A stretch of 64,000 bases of DNA. Source: Dastarcus helophoroides. Its lineage: Eukaryota > Arthropoda > Insecta > Coleoptera > Bothrideridae. Both the position numbers and the translations under genes were made by a program. Positions 35,489 to 48,100 of the stretch are shown here, piece by piece. How positions within the stretch are numbered: the first letter of the stretch is position 1; each line of letters starts with the position of its first letter. The stretch spans positions 31,665,578 through 31,729,577 of the forward strand of contig CM053328.1 in the NCBI GenBank assembly GCA_028583605.1, written 5' to 3'. Under the pieces are notes generated by a model. That model did not search any database, was not told the origin of the DNA, and saw only the letters and a list, made by a program, of their open reading frames with translations.

Positions 35489-36800
35489 GATATGAAGCAG
35501 CGGCGGATAATTGTTTGTCCGGGAAAAAAGGTGATACCAGGCTACCATCATTTGCGTAGCTGTATATCGGATTGGAATTTGAAGCTAAGAGATCTTCTAT
35601 GTGCAACAGAAACAGAGTAGGAGACAGCACAGACCCCTGAGGCACCTCTGCATTAATAGCAAATGTCTCAGATGAGATGCCATCAACAGCGACCTGAAGA
35701 GTTCTGACATGATATAAAATGACAGACTCCAGGAGGAAGACCATAAGATATTAATTTGGCGAGAAAAGATCGGTGCTAGACTCTGTCGAAGGCCTTCAGG
35801 ATATCCAATGTCACAATCCTAATCTCACTGTTTTTCCATAGCTGAGTTACAGACATGATTAAGATATGCCAGTAGATCGACACTTGAGCTTTGTTGTCTG
35901 AAACTATATTGCCTGTCTGAGATGATTCTATTCTTCTCCAGATATTTGAGAATCTCGACGTTGATAACCTCTTCCAGATATGAGTAACATACGCCAGTAG
36001 ATCTCCAGTGGAGCGTTGTTGACTAAAACTGTATTGTCTGTCTGAGATGATTCTATTCTTCTCCAGATATTTGAGAATCTCGATGTTGATAACCTTTTCC
36101 ATCACTTTAGATATAACAAATAACAAACAAATAGGGTGACAGTTGTTACCCAGATCCCTTTTTCCCTTTTTAGAGACAAGCTGCACCCTAGCAGATTTAG
36201 GGGAATACACTTTTGTTGTAAAAAGTGTGACCAATTTGCTTAAGGACAGAAGTCAACTCTGAAGCGCATTTCTTAAGAACAATAGCGGGGATAACATCAA
36301 GACCAAAAGCTTTCGATGTGTCGAGCTCGAAGAGAATCTTCCTGACTGTGCCTTGTCTGAAAACAATTTCAGGCATCGAAGTATTAACCTTAGAAAAATT
36401 AGGGGGTTCTGCGTTTTGGGAAATTATCAGCAAACATTAAGGCTAGCAGGTCAGCCTTTTCCTTGGATAACAATACTGTGGTTGTCCGTAAAGGAAGGAA
36501 AATTGGAAGATATAAAATTCTTTCTAATTGACTTTACAAATCCCCAAAAAGACATAAAACCATTCGGACAGTTGATAAGCCTCTGGCGCATGTTACGATC
36601 GAATTCACTTTTTGCCTCGTCATTAATCTGTTTACAAAAATTTCGGGCATTTACAAAGGTGGTTCGGGTCTCGACTGAGGGAAGTAATCCCAACGACGAT
36701 TTGTGCGATTTTTGCAGACACAGCCCGATCACATTTTTTGCTGAACCAAGATTTATCGGAAGCAGACTTCTTTTGGGAATGAGGAATTGAGCACTCCATC
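35489..36800 (-). pseudogene. LINE copy 3, 5' part (reverse transcriptase)
   Basis: On the minus strand, starting near 36800: CDRAVSAKIA and QKSHKSSLGLL, then INDEAKSEFDRNMRQRLINC, then GTVRKILFELDTSKAFGLDV and IPAIVLKKCASEL (RT finger region). After these come KNRIISDRQYSFSQQRSTGD, IVTLDILKAFDRV, VDGISSETFAINAEVPQGSV and IYSYANDGSLVS. The catalytic YADD has become YAND. A 125-base internal duplication shifts the frame (see 35845-36103). It is 5'-truncated and lacks an endonuclease part. Clade assignment to Jockey/CR1 rests on motif style only. Confidence 0.85.
35845..36103. repeat. Tandem duplication of about 125 bases inside LINE copy 3
   Basis: CCAGTAGATC, TGTCTGAGATGATTCTATTC and AGATATTTGAGAATCTCGA occur twice in the same order with a period of 125 bases (for example CCAGTAGATC at 35869 and 35994). 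Because 125 is not a multiple of 3, the second copy is read in another frame. Confidence 0.85.
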
Positions 36801-37055
36801 AAATATTTATTTTATTTCTACAATTTTCACATTAGTCTTTTATTTAAATTCTCAAAGGTGGATTTTTTCAAGCAATGTTGAATTGGTATGCAAATTTCTT
36901 TCTCGATTACGAGTTTTTTTCTGACGTTTCGAAGTAAATATTTATATAAATTGCGGGTACTTTTAAAACTTTGATTTTTTTTTCAGAATTAACAGTATAT
37001 ATTTTTTTTCGTTTTTTGGTAAAACTTACTGGTTTTTTTTTGGTTATCTTCAAAG

Positions 37056-37230
37056 ATTGATATACAAATCTTGTACCCTGAAACCAAGAAAGATTAAATA
37101 ACACAACAAAGGTTGCAACGCGTTTCGACAGCCAAGCTATGATAGTTTGGCTATTGAAACGCATTGCAACCGTTGTTGTGTTTTTTAATATCTTTCTTGG
37201 TTTCAGAGGACAAGATATGCATTTCAATTT
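37056..37230. repeat. Palindromic element P, copy 2
   Basis: Arms of about 80 bases. CTGAAACCAAGAAAGATT and ACACAACAAAGGTTGCAACG are answered by TTGCAACCGTTGTTGTGT and CTTTCTTGGTTTCAG around the centre CAAGCTATGATAGTTTGG. It lies between LINE copy 3 and the DD41D mariner. The flanks here are AT-rich. Confidence 0.82.
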
Positions 37231-38022
37231 TTTAGTATAAATGTTTATTCTATGTTCCAAGATAGTGTTAAATCCATATATATATACAGGGTGAGTCACT
37301 AAGCGGGAATCGGTCTTTGGTAGGCGTATCGTTCAAAATATCGAAAAATGTTTCGAATAAAAGTTGTTCGAAATGAAGTTCTCCACAACCTAAAATTATT
37401 GCCAAATATGGCGGCCTTCCGGTTGCACCGGAAATGAACACAACTTCCTTATTTTAAATAGAACACCCTATGTATTTTTACATTTTTGGATTCCTTGTTA
37501 AAAATAAATATGAATTTATTAAGACGACACAGGCCCTTAGTTGCACCGTTTTCGCGTAATTTAATTTTTTTGGTTAAATTTGACGATTTCGGAGCTTGAC
37601 GCCATTAACGATATTTTCCAAACGCAATGACTCAGAGTTGTGTGGCATACAGTTTTTGATTCAGGAAGAAATGGAGTATTTGTTTACGTCTTTGCTGTTA
37701 GCAAGATTTCTTAAATTTCTTCACATCCGTCGACTCAATTCTTCAGTTATTCAAACATGCATAACTTAATTTTTTCAAATAGAACCACCTATCTTGGATT
37801 ATCTTATCGGATGCGAAATTAAATTACCTTTTTTTTGGTACCAGGTATTGCCCCCTCCGTCCAATAATTTTTGAGAAATTTAGAATTTTGTAAAAATTTT
37901 AATTAATTTCGTATTATCGCGTTAGCCTTGGATGTCGCGGTTTTGTTTCGTCTCGTTTGTCCGGCAATAACTGACAGTTTATCTCATTGTTGTCGCGAGG
38001 TCTTGGTATTAGTACTGAAAGA

Positions 38023-38575
38023 CAATGTTTTCTCAAGAAGAATTGGTCGATATGGTTTACGCCTTGGGCAGTGCTGACAGAAATCCATTTCTTGCCTCAA
38101 GAATTTATGCCCAACGCTTTGCCGATCGGAGACATCCAAATTAAGCGGCATTCGCTAAATTGAGAGAGAGGTTTGAGCGAACTGGTAGTACAAAATACGA
38201 GAAAAAGGAGCGTAGAAAACCAACGACGCATGAAGAAAACCAAGTTTTAGTAGCGGCTGCTGTTGTCCAAGATCCGCACTTAAAAACCAGAAGAATAAGT
38301 GTGACATTACAAATAAGCCAAAAATCGGTTTCATGATTGTTGTGTAAAAACAAGTTTCATCCGTATCACATCTATCTAGTGCAAGAACTCAATCAAGCTG
38401 TCTAACAAGCGATGCAGTTGTGTGAATGGACGTTACATAATTTGCAGGAACAAAATGACCGTTTCGGACATTGTACTATTTACTGACGAATGTACAAACA
38501 TTTTTTAAGAACCGCTTCGTGGGAAGGAAACGATACACCACGATACTGAAAATCATCATTGGATTTCAGTGTAAA
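38023..38575 (+). pseudogene. Transposase 5' half, inverted copy in the left arm
   Basis: Begins at ATG 38023 with MFSQEELVDMVYALGSADRN, identical at the start to the minus-strand gene. It carries an in-frame stop after RRHPN and several later frameshifts, ending near the segment that follows the first catalytic Asp. It cannot encode a transposase. It is more mutated than its partner. Confidence 0.88.
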
Positions 38576-38668
38576 GCATTAAAGAAAGTAAATAAACAAT
38601 AAACAAATCGGTAACAGTAAGTTGCAACAAATATTAAGAAGAATACATAAACAATGGTAATAATAACA

Positions 38669-39727
38669 TTAAATTAAATGTTCAACATAACCACCAGCTT
38701 CACGATGGCAAATGCGCAGTCTCTGTAGCAAAGAATTTTTCACATCCACCAAGACGTTTTCATTGATATTTTGGAAAGCAACACGAACCCGGTCCATCAT
38801 GTCTTCTCGGGTAGTTGGTGGTTCCTGGTACACAACTTGCTTAACATGACCCCACAAGAAAAGGTCTGGCTTAGTTAAATCCGGTGATCTTGCGGGCCAT
38901 GCCACTGGACCTCCTCTTCCTATCCACTTGTTAGGGAACTGTGTATTGAGGAACTCCCTTACATCCCTTCCATAATGTGCCGGTGCCCCATCATGTTGCA
39001 ACCACATTTGCCGCACGACAGCAAGAGGTAAATTGTCTATCATTTCGGGCAATTGATTTTGCAAAAAATGCAAGTAATTGTTGGCATTCAAATGTTCATT
39101 GAAGAAGTGTGGTCCGACAACTAATCTTCCTATGACACCACCCCAAACATTCAGAGACCACCTATTCTGATGGCCTAAGGGCCTTATTCAATGAGGATTT
39201 TCAGTGTGGTAGAAATGGGAGTTGTGTCTTCCCACGAAGCCGTTCTTATGAAATGTACATTCGTCGGTAAATAGTACATTGTCCAAAAAGTCATTTTGTT
39301 CTTGTAGTTTTCGTAACGCCCACTCACAAAACTGCATTCGGTTGTTGAAATCAGCTTGATTGAGTTCCTGTACTAGCTGGACACGATACGGATGAAACTT
39401 ATTTTTACGCAAGATTCGTGAAACCGAGGTTTGACTTATTTGTAATTCCGTGCTTATTATTCTTGTACTTAAATGCGGATCTTGAACAAGAGCAGCCGCT
39501 ACTAAAATTTGGTTTTCTTCATGCATCTTTGGTTTTCTACGCTCCTTTTTCTCGTATTTCGTACTACCAGTTCGCTCAAACCTCTCTCCCAATTTAGCGA
39601 ATACCGCTGAATTTGGATGTCTCCGATCGGCAAAGCGTTGGGCATAAATTCTTGAGGCAAGAAATGGATTTCTGTCAGCACTGCCCAAGGCGTAAACCAT
39701 ATCGACCAATTCTTCTTGAGAAAACAT
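38669..39727 (-). pseudogene. Tc1/mariner transposase with DUF4817-like N-terminus, DD41D
   Basis: Two frames together give a nearly complete transposase. 39727-39188 holds the N-terminal region typical of the DUF4817 type (SQEELVDMVYALGSADRNPF, YAQRFADRRHPNS), a second HTH (LQISQTSVSRILRKNKFHPY) and FTDECTF with the first catalytic Asp. It ends at a stop after TENPH. The same frame resumes after the stop: NVWGGVIGRL, then from 39091 LQHDGAPAHYGRDVREF (second Asp) and WPARSPDLTKPDLFLWG (third Asp), ending in REAGGYVEHLI. There are 41 residues between the second Asp and the Asp of KPD, the spacing described for the rosa-type mariners. All three catalytic Asp residues are present; the stop near 39188 is the obvious lesion. 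Confidence 0.85.
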
Positions 39728-40467
39728 TGTCTTTCAGTACTAATACCAAGACCTCGCGACAACAATGAGATAAACTGTCAGTTATTGCCGGACAAACGAG
39801 ACGAAACAAAACCGCGACATCCAGGGCTAACGCGATAATACGAAATTAATTAAAATTTTTACAAAATTCTAAATTTCTCAAAAATTATTGGACGGAGGTG
39901 GCAATACCTGGTACCAAAAAAAAGGTAATTTAATTTCGCATTCGATAAGATGATCGAAGATAGGTGGTTCCATTTGAAAAAAATAAGTTATGCATGTTTG
40001 AACAACTGAAGAATTGAGTCGACGGATGTGAAGAAATTTAAGAAATCTTGCTAACAGCAAAGACGTAAACAAATACTCCATTTCTTCCTGAATCAAAAAC
40101 TGTATGCCACACAACTCTGAGTCATTGCGTTTGGAAAATATCGTTAATGGCGTCAAGCTCCGAAATCGTCAAATTTAACCAAAAAAATTAAATTACGCGA
40201 AAACGGTTCAACTAAGGGCCTATGTCGTTTTAATAAATTCATATTCATTTTTAACAAGGAATCCAAAAATGTAAAAATACGTAGGGTGTTCTATTTAAAA
40301 TAAGGAAGTTGTGTTCATTTCCGGTGCAACCGGAAGGCCGCCATATTTGGTAATAATTTTAGGTTGTGGAGAACTTTATTTCGAACAACTTTTATTCGAA
40401 ACATTTTTCGATATTTTGAACGATACGCCTACCAAAGACCGATTCCCGCTTAGTGACTCACCCTGTA

Positions 40468-41259
40468 TAAAAAGGTAAATTATTCAGAAATTGGTAAAAA
40501 AATTACCTGGGATTTTTGCTCTCACCATATCTAGTTATCTAAAAATAATTTTTTAGGAAAAATTCGTATTTTTGACTATCTACCACCACACTTTTTTATT
40601 TTCGATCCTATCAACTGATTTCTTTTGACTGTTTTAATCTCTTTATTAATGGCAAATCAGCTAAAATTAATACTTTTAGGCCATACACTATATATTCAGT
40701 GAATAAATAGGTTTGATAATCTTTGGATATATAGCTCTTATAATAAATATTGCTACGGTTGCAGGCACATGTAGGCACGTTATAAAGTTATACGTAAATC
40801 ATAACGTACTGAAGGAAGACACTTATTAGCAAATAACGGTGCAGGAGAACACAAATGAAGTTACCAAAGCCGGTATAATATATCGCTGTGTGGTTGATAT
40901 TAAGCAGCTTAAGCAAAATTTTTTGTTACAATAATTTTGGCGTACATCTTGCTAGCAAATTTCGACATAAATTACAGCGTTATTTATGACGCGCCATCCT
41001 AAAACAGTTATAATACTATATATTGGATCTGAGGTTTTTATAACATTCATTTGAATAACATAACAATCCAAAGTTCTTTTCGAGCTGCAACTGTTAACTT
41101 TAGGAAGGTCAACGATCTTTTATCTAAATAACTTGTAACTAGTGAGAACAAACTAAAATGTTGTCCAAAAAAAAAACTTCCAGGTTTTGCTCAAGAACTA
41201 TGCTTGAAAACAGACATGAAGGTACTTATTCAATTTGAAAATTAAATAAATCCACTGAC
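40468..41259. other. Unique intron 1 sequence, no gene recognised
   Basis: AT-rich, without repeat structure or protein-like frames. Confidence 0.45.
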
Positions 41260-41267
41260 GTCTTGAC

Positions 41268-43927
41268 TAGTGATGTGCCGGATATCCGTATCCGTATCCA
41301 TATCCGCGGATATTCGAGGGAGAAGAAAGATCCGTATCCGTATCCATTAGTTTTTGGCGGATCTTTTCCCTAATTAATTTTTAATTCATAGATGACATTT
41401 TATATATAGGTGATTAAGTAACAATAAAAAACTGTTAAATTCCATTCAGATTATTTGTTATTTCTTAAAATCGTATTTGGCACCTTTATATTGCAAACAT
41501 TTATCGGAGTGAGTACCAAACCAATAGTACATAACTCAAAGGTACTAAATCAATTATCTTTATAATGAGATAAACTGAGTTTAAATCTTTGTGTTATGCT
41601 TAATAAAATAATGAAGTACTTAAGTATTATAGAAAGTTATAAGATCACTTTTATAATGAGAAAAAAAAAACAAAACTAAAATCTTCGTAATATTTTAAAT
41701 TCAAATTAAATGATTATTCTAATTAAGTAAATTAATACTGCGTTACATATAAAGTGTTAACATTAGATTAAAAACACAGTGACAATTAGAGGAATTTAAA
41801 AAAGTTAAAAGACATAATTAAAATTTAGCAATAATAAATTTTATTTCAAAAAGAGTAATTTGGCAGCTTTGTCCCCCAAAAGTCTGTTACGATGTGTCTC
41901 ATAAACAATTCCTGCTGCACTAAAAAATTGCTCACTTGGAACGCTTGTCGCAGGTGATGATAAATATGTGCGAGCAATGTGACTGAGATTTCCAAACTTT
42001 TTACTGTTAATCTGCCAATACTTTAGCTGATCCTGATCATTTGATAATCTTTTTTCTGACATATATTCTATAAGCAAATTAGCTTTCGTATCTGATATTT
42101 GATTTTCAGATTGCTCATCGTCATCATCACTATCTAACATATTAGCAATAGACTCTTGTAGACTCTGGCAATGTTCTTTTCTAACAGTAATTGGTTTGTC
42201 TTCAGTACTTATGGTTGTTGCTGTGAGATTTACTCCGGTTTCTAAATCTGTAAGCAATTTCCATTTTATTTCTTTTATGAGAATATCACTGAAGGATTTA
42301 CCTTTGTACCGTGGGTCTAAAAATGTGGCTACTTGAAACAAAAAATTTTTATCAATTTCAGAAAAACGATAATCTAATTCATTCTTCAAAGCAGACACAA
42401 AATCGATACACCGATATTGAGATTTTCTTGGATCTCGTCATAGATTTTATTCAATGCTCGAGGAATAACGTCAAGATATACATGTGTTTTGTGAGCTCAA
42501 TTTTTTTGCAATGTCTTCCAGAGGCTTCAGCACTTTTACTAATTCTTGAATTAAAATCCAGTCATCGGCATCAAATTGTTCTATTTTATTATTAGAATAA
42601 TAAAGCGACAACGAATCCTTGATGCATTCAAGTCTTTCCAACATGTAATAGCTGGAATTCCAGCGTGTAGGCGAGTCTTGCAAGACTTTTAAAACTTTTT
42701 GATTGAGTCGAACTTGTATTTTTTCTAATTCTTGCTTTGCCATTGTGGAATAGTTGAAATGTCTTGCAATTTTCCTACATTTTGTAAGTACCACGGAGAT
42801 TGTATCAACTTTTTTAATAGCTTCTTCAACCACCAAATGTAACTGATGTGCTGTACAGTCGATATTATGTATTTCAGATAAATAACAGGCGCGCTTCTCC
42901 CCATCTCTTACCATGCCGTGCACATTTTGTTTCAGACTTCCCCATTCTTCTAACATATTTTCAAATGTTTGCGAAATATAATCTCCCGTGTGACGTTCTT
43001 CAAGGACTTCCGCTTTCAAAACGAAATTTTTTGGTTGAAAATCTTTGGTAATACCATGACATGTTAAAGATAACAATGAAACTCCTGATGAAGATTCTGA
43101 CCAGATATCTGATGTGAAGGAAACTTTCTCAAAATCTTGTAACATGTTTTTTATTTTTAATGACACTTTATCCTAAAGCTCGCTGCAAACAAGGTCCGTA
43201 AAATATTTTCTTCCTTTTAGAAGATAATTTGGAACAATGTCGTCCATCAATCGTCGAAACCCTAATTCTTCTATGTGTTGAAAAGGTAAATCTGATAAAG
43301 CTAACATTTCAGCAATCAAATAATCAATTTTTATTGATTTGGGGTTTGTATTATCCCACATTTTAACTTTTTTCATGTATTCTTTGAAATAAGTTTGTTT
43401 AAATTCTCTTTGTACTGTTTGTAAAGACGTTGCCGGGCGTGATATTTCGTCGCTACTCTTCTTAGCGTAGTCTTCTTTACAGAATAAATCATATTCTTGA
43501 GGATGTTTTCTCTGTAGATGATTTTTTAAAGAAGTTGTGCCTTTACCTGTACGAGAATACTTTCCGTCACAAATTTTACACTTGGCACATTCATCATCTA
43601 TAATCACATAATAATTCCAAATTACACTACTAAACTTCTTTGTAGACATTTTTAACTCATGTACCAACAACGAACACAAACGTTATCTATGCTGCCCAGT
43701 GTGACTAAACTATAAACAAAACAAAAGAAAGACCCGCGCAATGCAAATCGAAACATGTCCTGCCTGTCACGCAAAGCGTCAAATGGTTACAAGGTCTCGC
43801 GCAGAAATTACACATCGATCTTTGGAAAGGGAAGATCCGTATCCGTATCCGCGGATCTTGAGACCAAATATCCGTATTCAGATCCCTATCCGTGGATATA
43901 CATTTTTAACGATCCGGCACATCACTA
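41268..43927 (-). mobile_element. hAT element 3, ZBED/Ac-like, nearly complete (TSD GTCTTGAC)
   Basis: Ends TAGTGATGTGCCGGAT (41268 on) and ATCCGGCACATCACTA (to 43927). A perfect duplication GTCTTGAC lies at 41260-41267 and 43928-43935. The target fits the nTnnnnAn pattern reported for Ac-type hATs. Both subterminal regions have repeated ATCCGTATCC motifs (41281-41344 and 43831-43910), the kind of sites hAT transposases bind. One transposase gene on the minus strand fills most of the 2660 bases. Confidence 0.95.
41841..43649 (-). pseudogene. hAT transposase (ZBED-like), one stop and two frameshifts
   Basis: Likely start ATG 43649 (MSTKKFSSVIWNYY). Order from the N-terminus: a BED zinc finger (CAKCKICDGKYSRT, then LKNHLQRKH); a helical region; an in-frame TAG at 43175-43173 after LVCSEL; then the RNase H-like core with FTSDIWSESSSGVSLLSLT, NIDCTAHQLHLVVEEAI and QDSPTRWNSSYYML. 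After SSQNTCIS a one-base insertion (near 42473) and a compensating shift near 42400 interrupt it. It ends with the hAT dimerisation domain (TSVPSEQFFSAAGIVYETHR, then LLGDKAAKLLFLK). About 600 codons in total, normal for the family. The few lesions and the perfect duplication suggest a fairly recent arrival. Confidence 0.93.
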
Positions 43928-43935
43928 GTCTTGAC

Positions 43936-44430
43936 ATATGTAATGAATATCTGTAAGAAACAAAAACGATGTTGAATTCCACTGTTCTTTAAAATGCTAA
44001 TTGTTCTTTGAAAATTTCAACTCTTTTTTTGCCTTTAATTAACCTGTCAGTGTTAATTAATTATTTACATGTTTTCAACTTTCATGTTTATGGACATTTT
44101 ATACCTAAACAATGTTTTATTTCTGCAGAATGCAATGAACACATGTATAAACAATTGTGTCCCAGCTATTGCATTATCTAACGATATCCTGCAGTGACAA
44201 GGCGATTCATGCAATTAAATAACAGTCTGACATCTGTGGTCATCTCCAGCAATTGCGTCTGTGCAAAATAACTTTATTTTGTTTGTCTCAGGGGCAATGT
44301 ACGCGCATGATTACATAGCAGAATACCTTTCTCATGATATAGGTTTGTTCTTCTTTTATAACAAATACTAGAAAAATGTAAGATCATTTTCAAATTTCCT
44401 GAATTAGAATGCAGATAGATATTTTAATTC
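43936..44430. other. Unique intron 1 sequence, no gene recognised
   Basis: AT-rich. No repeat or coding signal. Confidence 0.45.
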
Positions 44431-44431
44431 T

Positions 44432-45153
44432 TCTTCTTCCTCTTCTTTTTAGAGATCTTACGATCTGTTAATTCTGGTTATGCCTCTGTCGTAGTTCCTG
44501 GGATATTAACTGCCTACTATCCTTCCATCTTCTAGGTGGCCTTCCGGGGAGATGGATGCCTGTTGGTTTTCCTTCCAGTGCGATGCGTGGTAATCGATCT
44601 TCTCTCATTCTGTTTATCAAAGTGTATCGTTGTCTCCTTCTTTATTCACCCGATCGCACGATATCCTATATACCGAACTGCTCTCTAATCTGTGTGTTTC
44701 TTACTCTGTCTCTTCTGGTGTTTCCTGCTATAGTTCGTAAGGTTTTCATCTCCGCTGCTCTCAGTATTCTCTTGGTCTTGTTGGTTTCTTCTCGTGCGTC
44801 TATTCCGTGTGTCATGATTGATCTTATACATGTTTTGTATATTTTGATCTCGCTGACTGGGCGATTGTTTCAAATGGTCTCCCGTAGGCAGCCTGTTATT
44901 GCGGCTGCTTTGTTGATTTGGATTCTCAAGGGTCATGTCCACTCGAGAGATTAACACCGAGGTACCTAAATTGGGTAACTTGCTGTATGGGATGATTTGC
45001 AATGACGAGCTTACATCTGATGGGGTCTTTTACGATGGTCATGGTTTTATCAGTAGATATTTTCACATTAAATTGTTTGCTTATTTCATAAAATTTAAAA
45101 ATCTGTCGTAGGTTATCGTCTGTTTCTGCGACAATTGCTGCGTCATCTGCATA
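44432..45153 (-). pseudogene. RTE-type LINE A, 3' part (downstream of the catalytic site)
   Basis: On the minus strand: ADDAAIVAETDDNLRQIFKF, YEISKQFNVKISTDKT and VTQFRYLGVNLSS, then WNNRPVSEIKIYKTCIRSI and MTHGIDAREE, then RRAAEMKTLRTIAG-like and RNTQIREQFGIQDI. This is typical of RTE elements often annotated as craniofacial development protein 2-like. It ends in a GAAGAAGAAG-rich tail (44437-44455 on the plus strand reads CTTCTTCTTCC), the usual 3' microsatellite of this clade. It begins inside the YADD motif, where the Zator-like element is inserted. Confidence 0.85.
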
Positions 45154-48100
45154 GGGGCCGCTCATAAATTATGTAAGATATTTAAGGAAAGGGGGGGGGG
45201 GTTGATTAAATATTATAGTTTCTTACTATGGGGACGGAGGGTAGAGAATTTGATATTACGTAACATTTCGAATTAGAAATTTTACCACTTTCGCGCTAAG
45301 AAATGGCATTATTGGATAGCGCCATCTGTGCTTTATCTCTCTTACTGAGTATTGAATCTTACAAGAATCATATGTTGCCAGTACTTTTAGACTTTCTACT
45401 ATTTCGTTGTTGTTCTCGTTGATCGGGGATTTCCCTGTTACTTGAAATCTCAAAAATATACCTCATTTCCTTTTAGAATATTTATTTTATCTAACATGTC
45501 TGGATACTTACATCCACTGTTATTTAAAGCGTGGGTAGAAGGTTTCCCAGATAAAACACCAAAGGTTTGTCAACAAAAGTCTAATTTATTCTGGACAACC
45601 AACAAAGAAGTTTTCAAAAATGATGACAATGCTTTCGGAAAATTTGTATCTCAAAAAATAAATGATTTAAAACAGCTTGCTGCTAAGAAAAAAAACCAAC
45701 ATGCTCGGTTTTTTTTTAAACAGGTTAGTTGGCACTTTATTTCTAAATTTTTTGTTCAAAATATTATAAATATTTTAATATTATTTTTAAGTAATTGTTA
45801 TACGTAAAATTCTATTTAAATAAACTTATAAGTTACGCATATTTTGCTGTGTATGCTAAACTATAATCAAAATCACTTCTTACAGCAAAATGTGTCTGGT
45901 GGACCGCTTGCTTTGATGGACAAAAACTCAACAGATTCTTCTGTCGCATTATGCACTAGAGAAGTCGATATGGCGCACAGACTGATTCCAAAAGAGGCGA
46001 TTCCTGATAAATGACAATTAACATGTCTTCCTACTCCAGCACAAGATGCAATTGAAAAACAAATTTCATTGGTGGAGAGTGAATTAAATACAAGTATTTT
46101 ACGTCAGGATTCTGGTCTTGGAGGACTCAAGACCAATCAAGAAATCACTAAATTGCAAAAAACCTCGGTGAACCTAAAAAACAATTTGCTAATAAAAAAC
46201 GAAACGCTGAATATCAAAAAAGTTTCAGAAAAAAAGACAGGCATTAATAAAAGATGTTATTAAAAATCCAGTTGTAAAACAACAGTTAAATGTGCACGAG
46301 ACAGTGGGTCGCCCTCGTTTGGAGGAATCTCAACCTGAGCTGTTGAAAGTTTTAGCAGAAATTGCGAGCTTTGTAGGTGGTGCAGATAAGAAACGCCGAA
46401 CTGAAATGGTAAGAAGCTGTAGAACTCTAAATGACTTGGTCAAAAACTAGAGACGTTAGGTTTCAATCTATCACGAAGTGCTACCTATCTTCGTCTTTTA
46501 CCTAGATGTCCTACTACAATTCAAGGAAAAAAACACGTAGTAACAGTTCCGGTAAAACTGGCGAGAGCAACAAATAATGAACACAAAAGCCATCCCGATG
46601 ATAAATTTTGCACTGCTTCTATCCGAGCTATCGAGTCTTTCGCCTCCATGCTTGGGCCTGCTCAGGTTTTCTTCTTGTCACAGGACGACAAAGCGCGCAT
46701 TCCAATTGGTAAAACTGCTGTAGAAAAACAAGTACCCTTTCTGATGCATATGGAATATCGAGTACGACTACCAGATCACGACTGGGTGGTGGCAGAAAAA
46801 CATAAATTAATACCTTCAGTATATGCTGGCATTGAAATTAATAATGATGGAATGGGCAAACCTGAAGCAGTGACATACAGTGGACCTACGTACGTTGCAA
46901 TCAGATCAAGAAAACATTCATCATCATCTGCACGCACTCATAGCATCGATCTAGAACGTCTTATGGAGCTAGGAGAATTTCAATCCCTGGCCAAAACAGA
47001 TTATAATAATATAAAACCAGTTATAATCATGACTGTTGACGGAGGACCTGATGAAAATCCACGCTTTCCTCAAGTCATCTCTTATGCTGTTTCCCACTTT
47101 CGTAAATTTGATCTTGATGCTATATTTATTATCACTAACGCTCCCGGAAGAAGTTGCTTCAATCGAGTAGAGCGTAGAATGGCTCCATTGAGTCATCAAT
47201 TATCTGGACTTGTCTTACCGTATGATTCTTTTGGTAATCATCTTGATGATCAGCGAGGTACAATTGATAATGAACTTGAACTCAAAAATTTCAAAATGGC
47301 TGGTGATATTTTAGCGCAAATATGGAGTAAGTTAATTATTGATGATAAGCCAGTTGTTGCTGAATACGTAGATCCTGATAGTGATAATATTGATAGAAGT
47401 TTAGTGGAATGGACTTCTGATTGGTACTGTAGACATGTAAGAGAATCTCAGTATTTACTGCAAATTAGCAAATGCACAGAATTTAGATGCTGTGGAAAAT
47501 TACGAAGTAATTTGCTTATGATATTACCAGATGGATTTATTCCACCACCTTATCCTCTTCGACAAGCGCAAACTTTAGATATACCACTTTCTAAAGACCA
47601 AGCAAATGCTAATTTTTGTCCTTTATTTGTGTAATTATCTCAAAACATTGAAATTCCTAGCCGCCCAGATTTTATTTTAACACCATACGACTTTTATTGT
47701 CCTACGGTTCAAACGCAATTGATTGCACGTACATGTCCAACATGTGGATTGTACTTTGCATCAAATAAAAATGTGAAAATCTATCGTCAATCAGTTCACA
47801 AGTACCAGTGTGCTCGTACTGAGAATTTTCATCCTATTAAATTATTGCGTCGTCGTGCTGGACAGAGCCTGTGTCTTACAGCATACAATAATAATACCCA
47901 TGATATAGAATGGTACGACAATGAAGATATTGATATTGAAAAAATTGAAGAGCCTCAAGAGAAACAAAAGGAATCAGTCATTCCGGTTATTGAATCAATA
48001 TCTGAATGGTTAGTCAGTCCGTGGATAAATAATAATTAGAGTTTTGATTTATTATCTAGTTTTTTCAACACCTTAGGTTTTACTAAACTAATTCTGGTCA

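Larger units (their letters stand above)
37287..40465. mobile_element. mariner (DD41D) with inverted arms of nearly 1.3 kb
   Basis: Ends CAGGGTGAGTCACTAAGCGG (37287 on) and the exact complement ending at 40465, bordered by TA (37285-37286 and 40466-40467). The arms stay similar inward to about 38565 on the left and 39190 on the right. Both therefore contain the first half of the transposase gene, in opposite directions. The unpaired middle (about 38570-39185) carries the rest of the minus-strand gene. Ordinary mariner ends are about 30 bases, so this is a large inverted duplication. Confidence 0.9.

Noticed and set aside
36353..36790. 145-codon frame on the plus strand
   Set aside because: It is the antisense of LINE copy 3, whose minus strand carries the recognisable motifs.
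44556..44954. Hydrophobic 132-codon frame on the plus strand
   Set aside because: It is antisense to the RTE LINE A coding sequence, which has clear reverse-transcriptase motifs on the minus strand.
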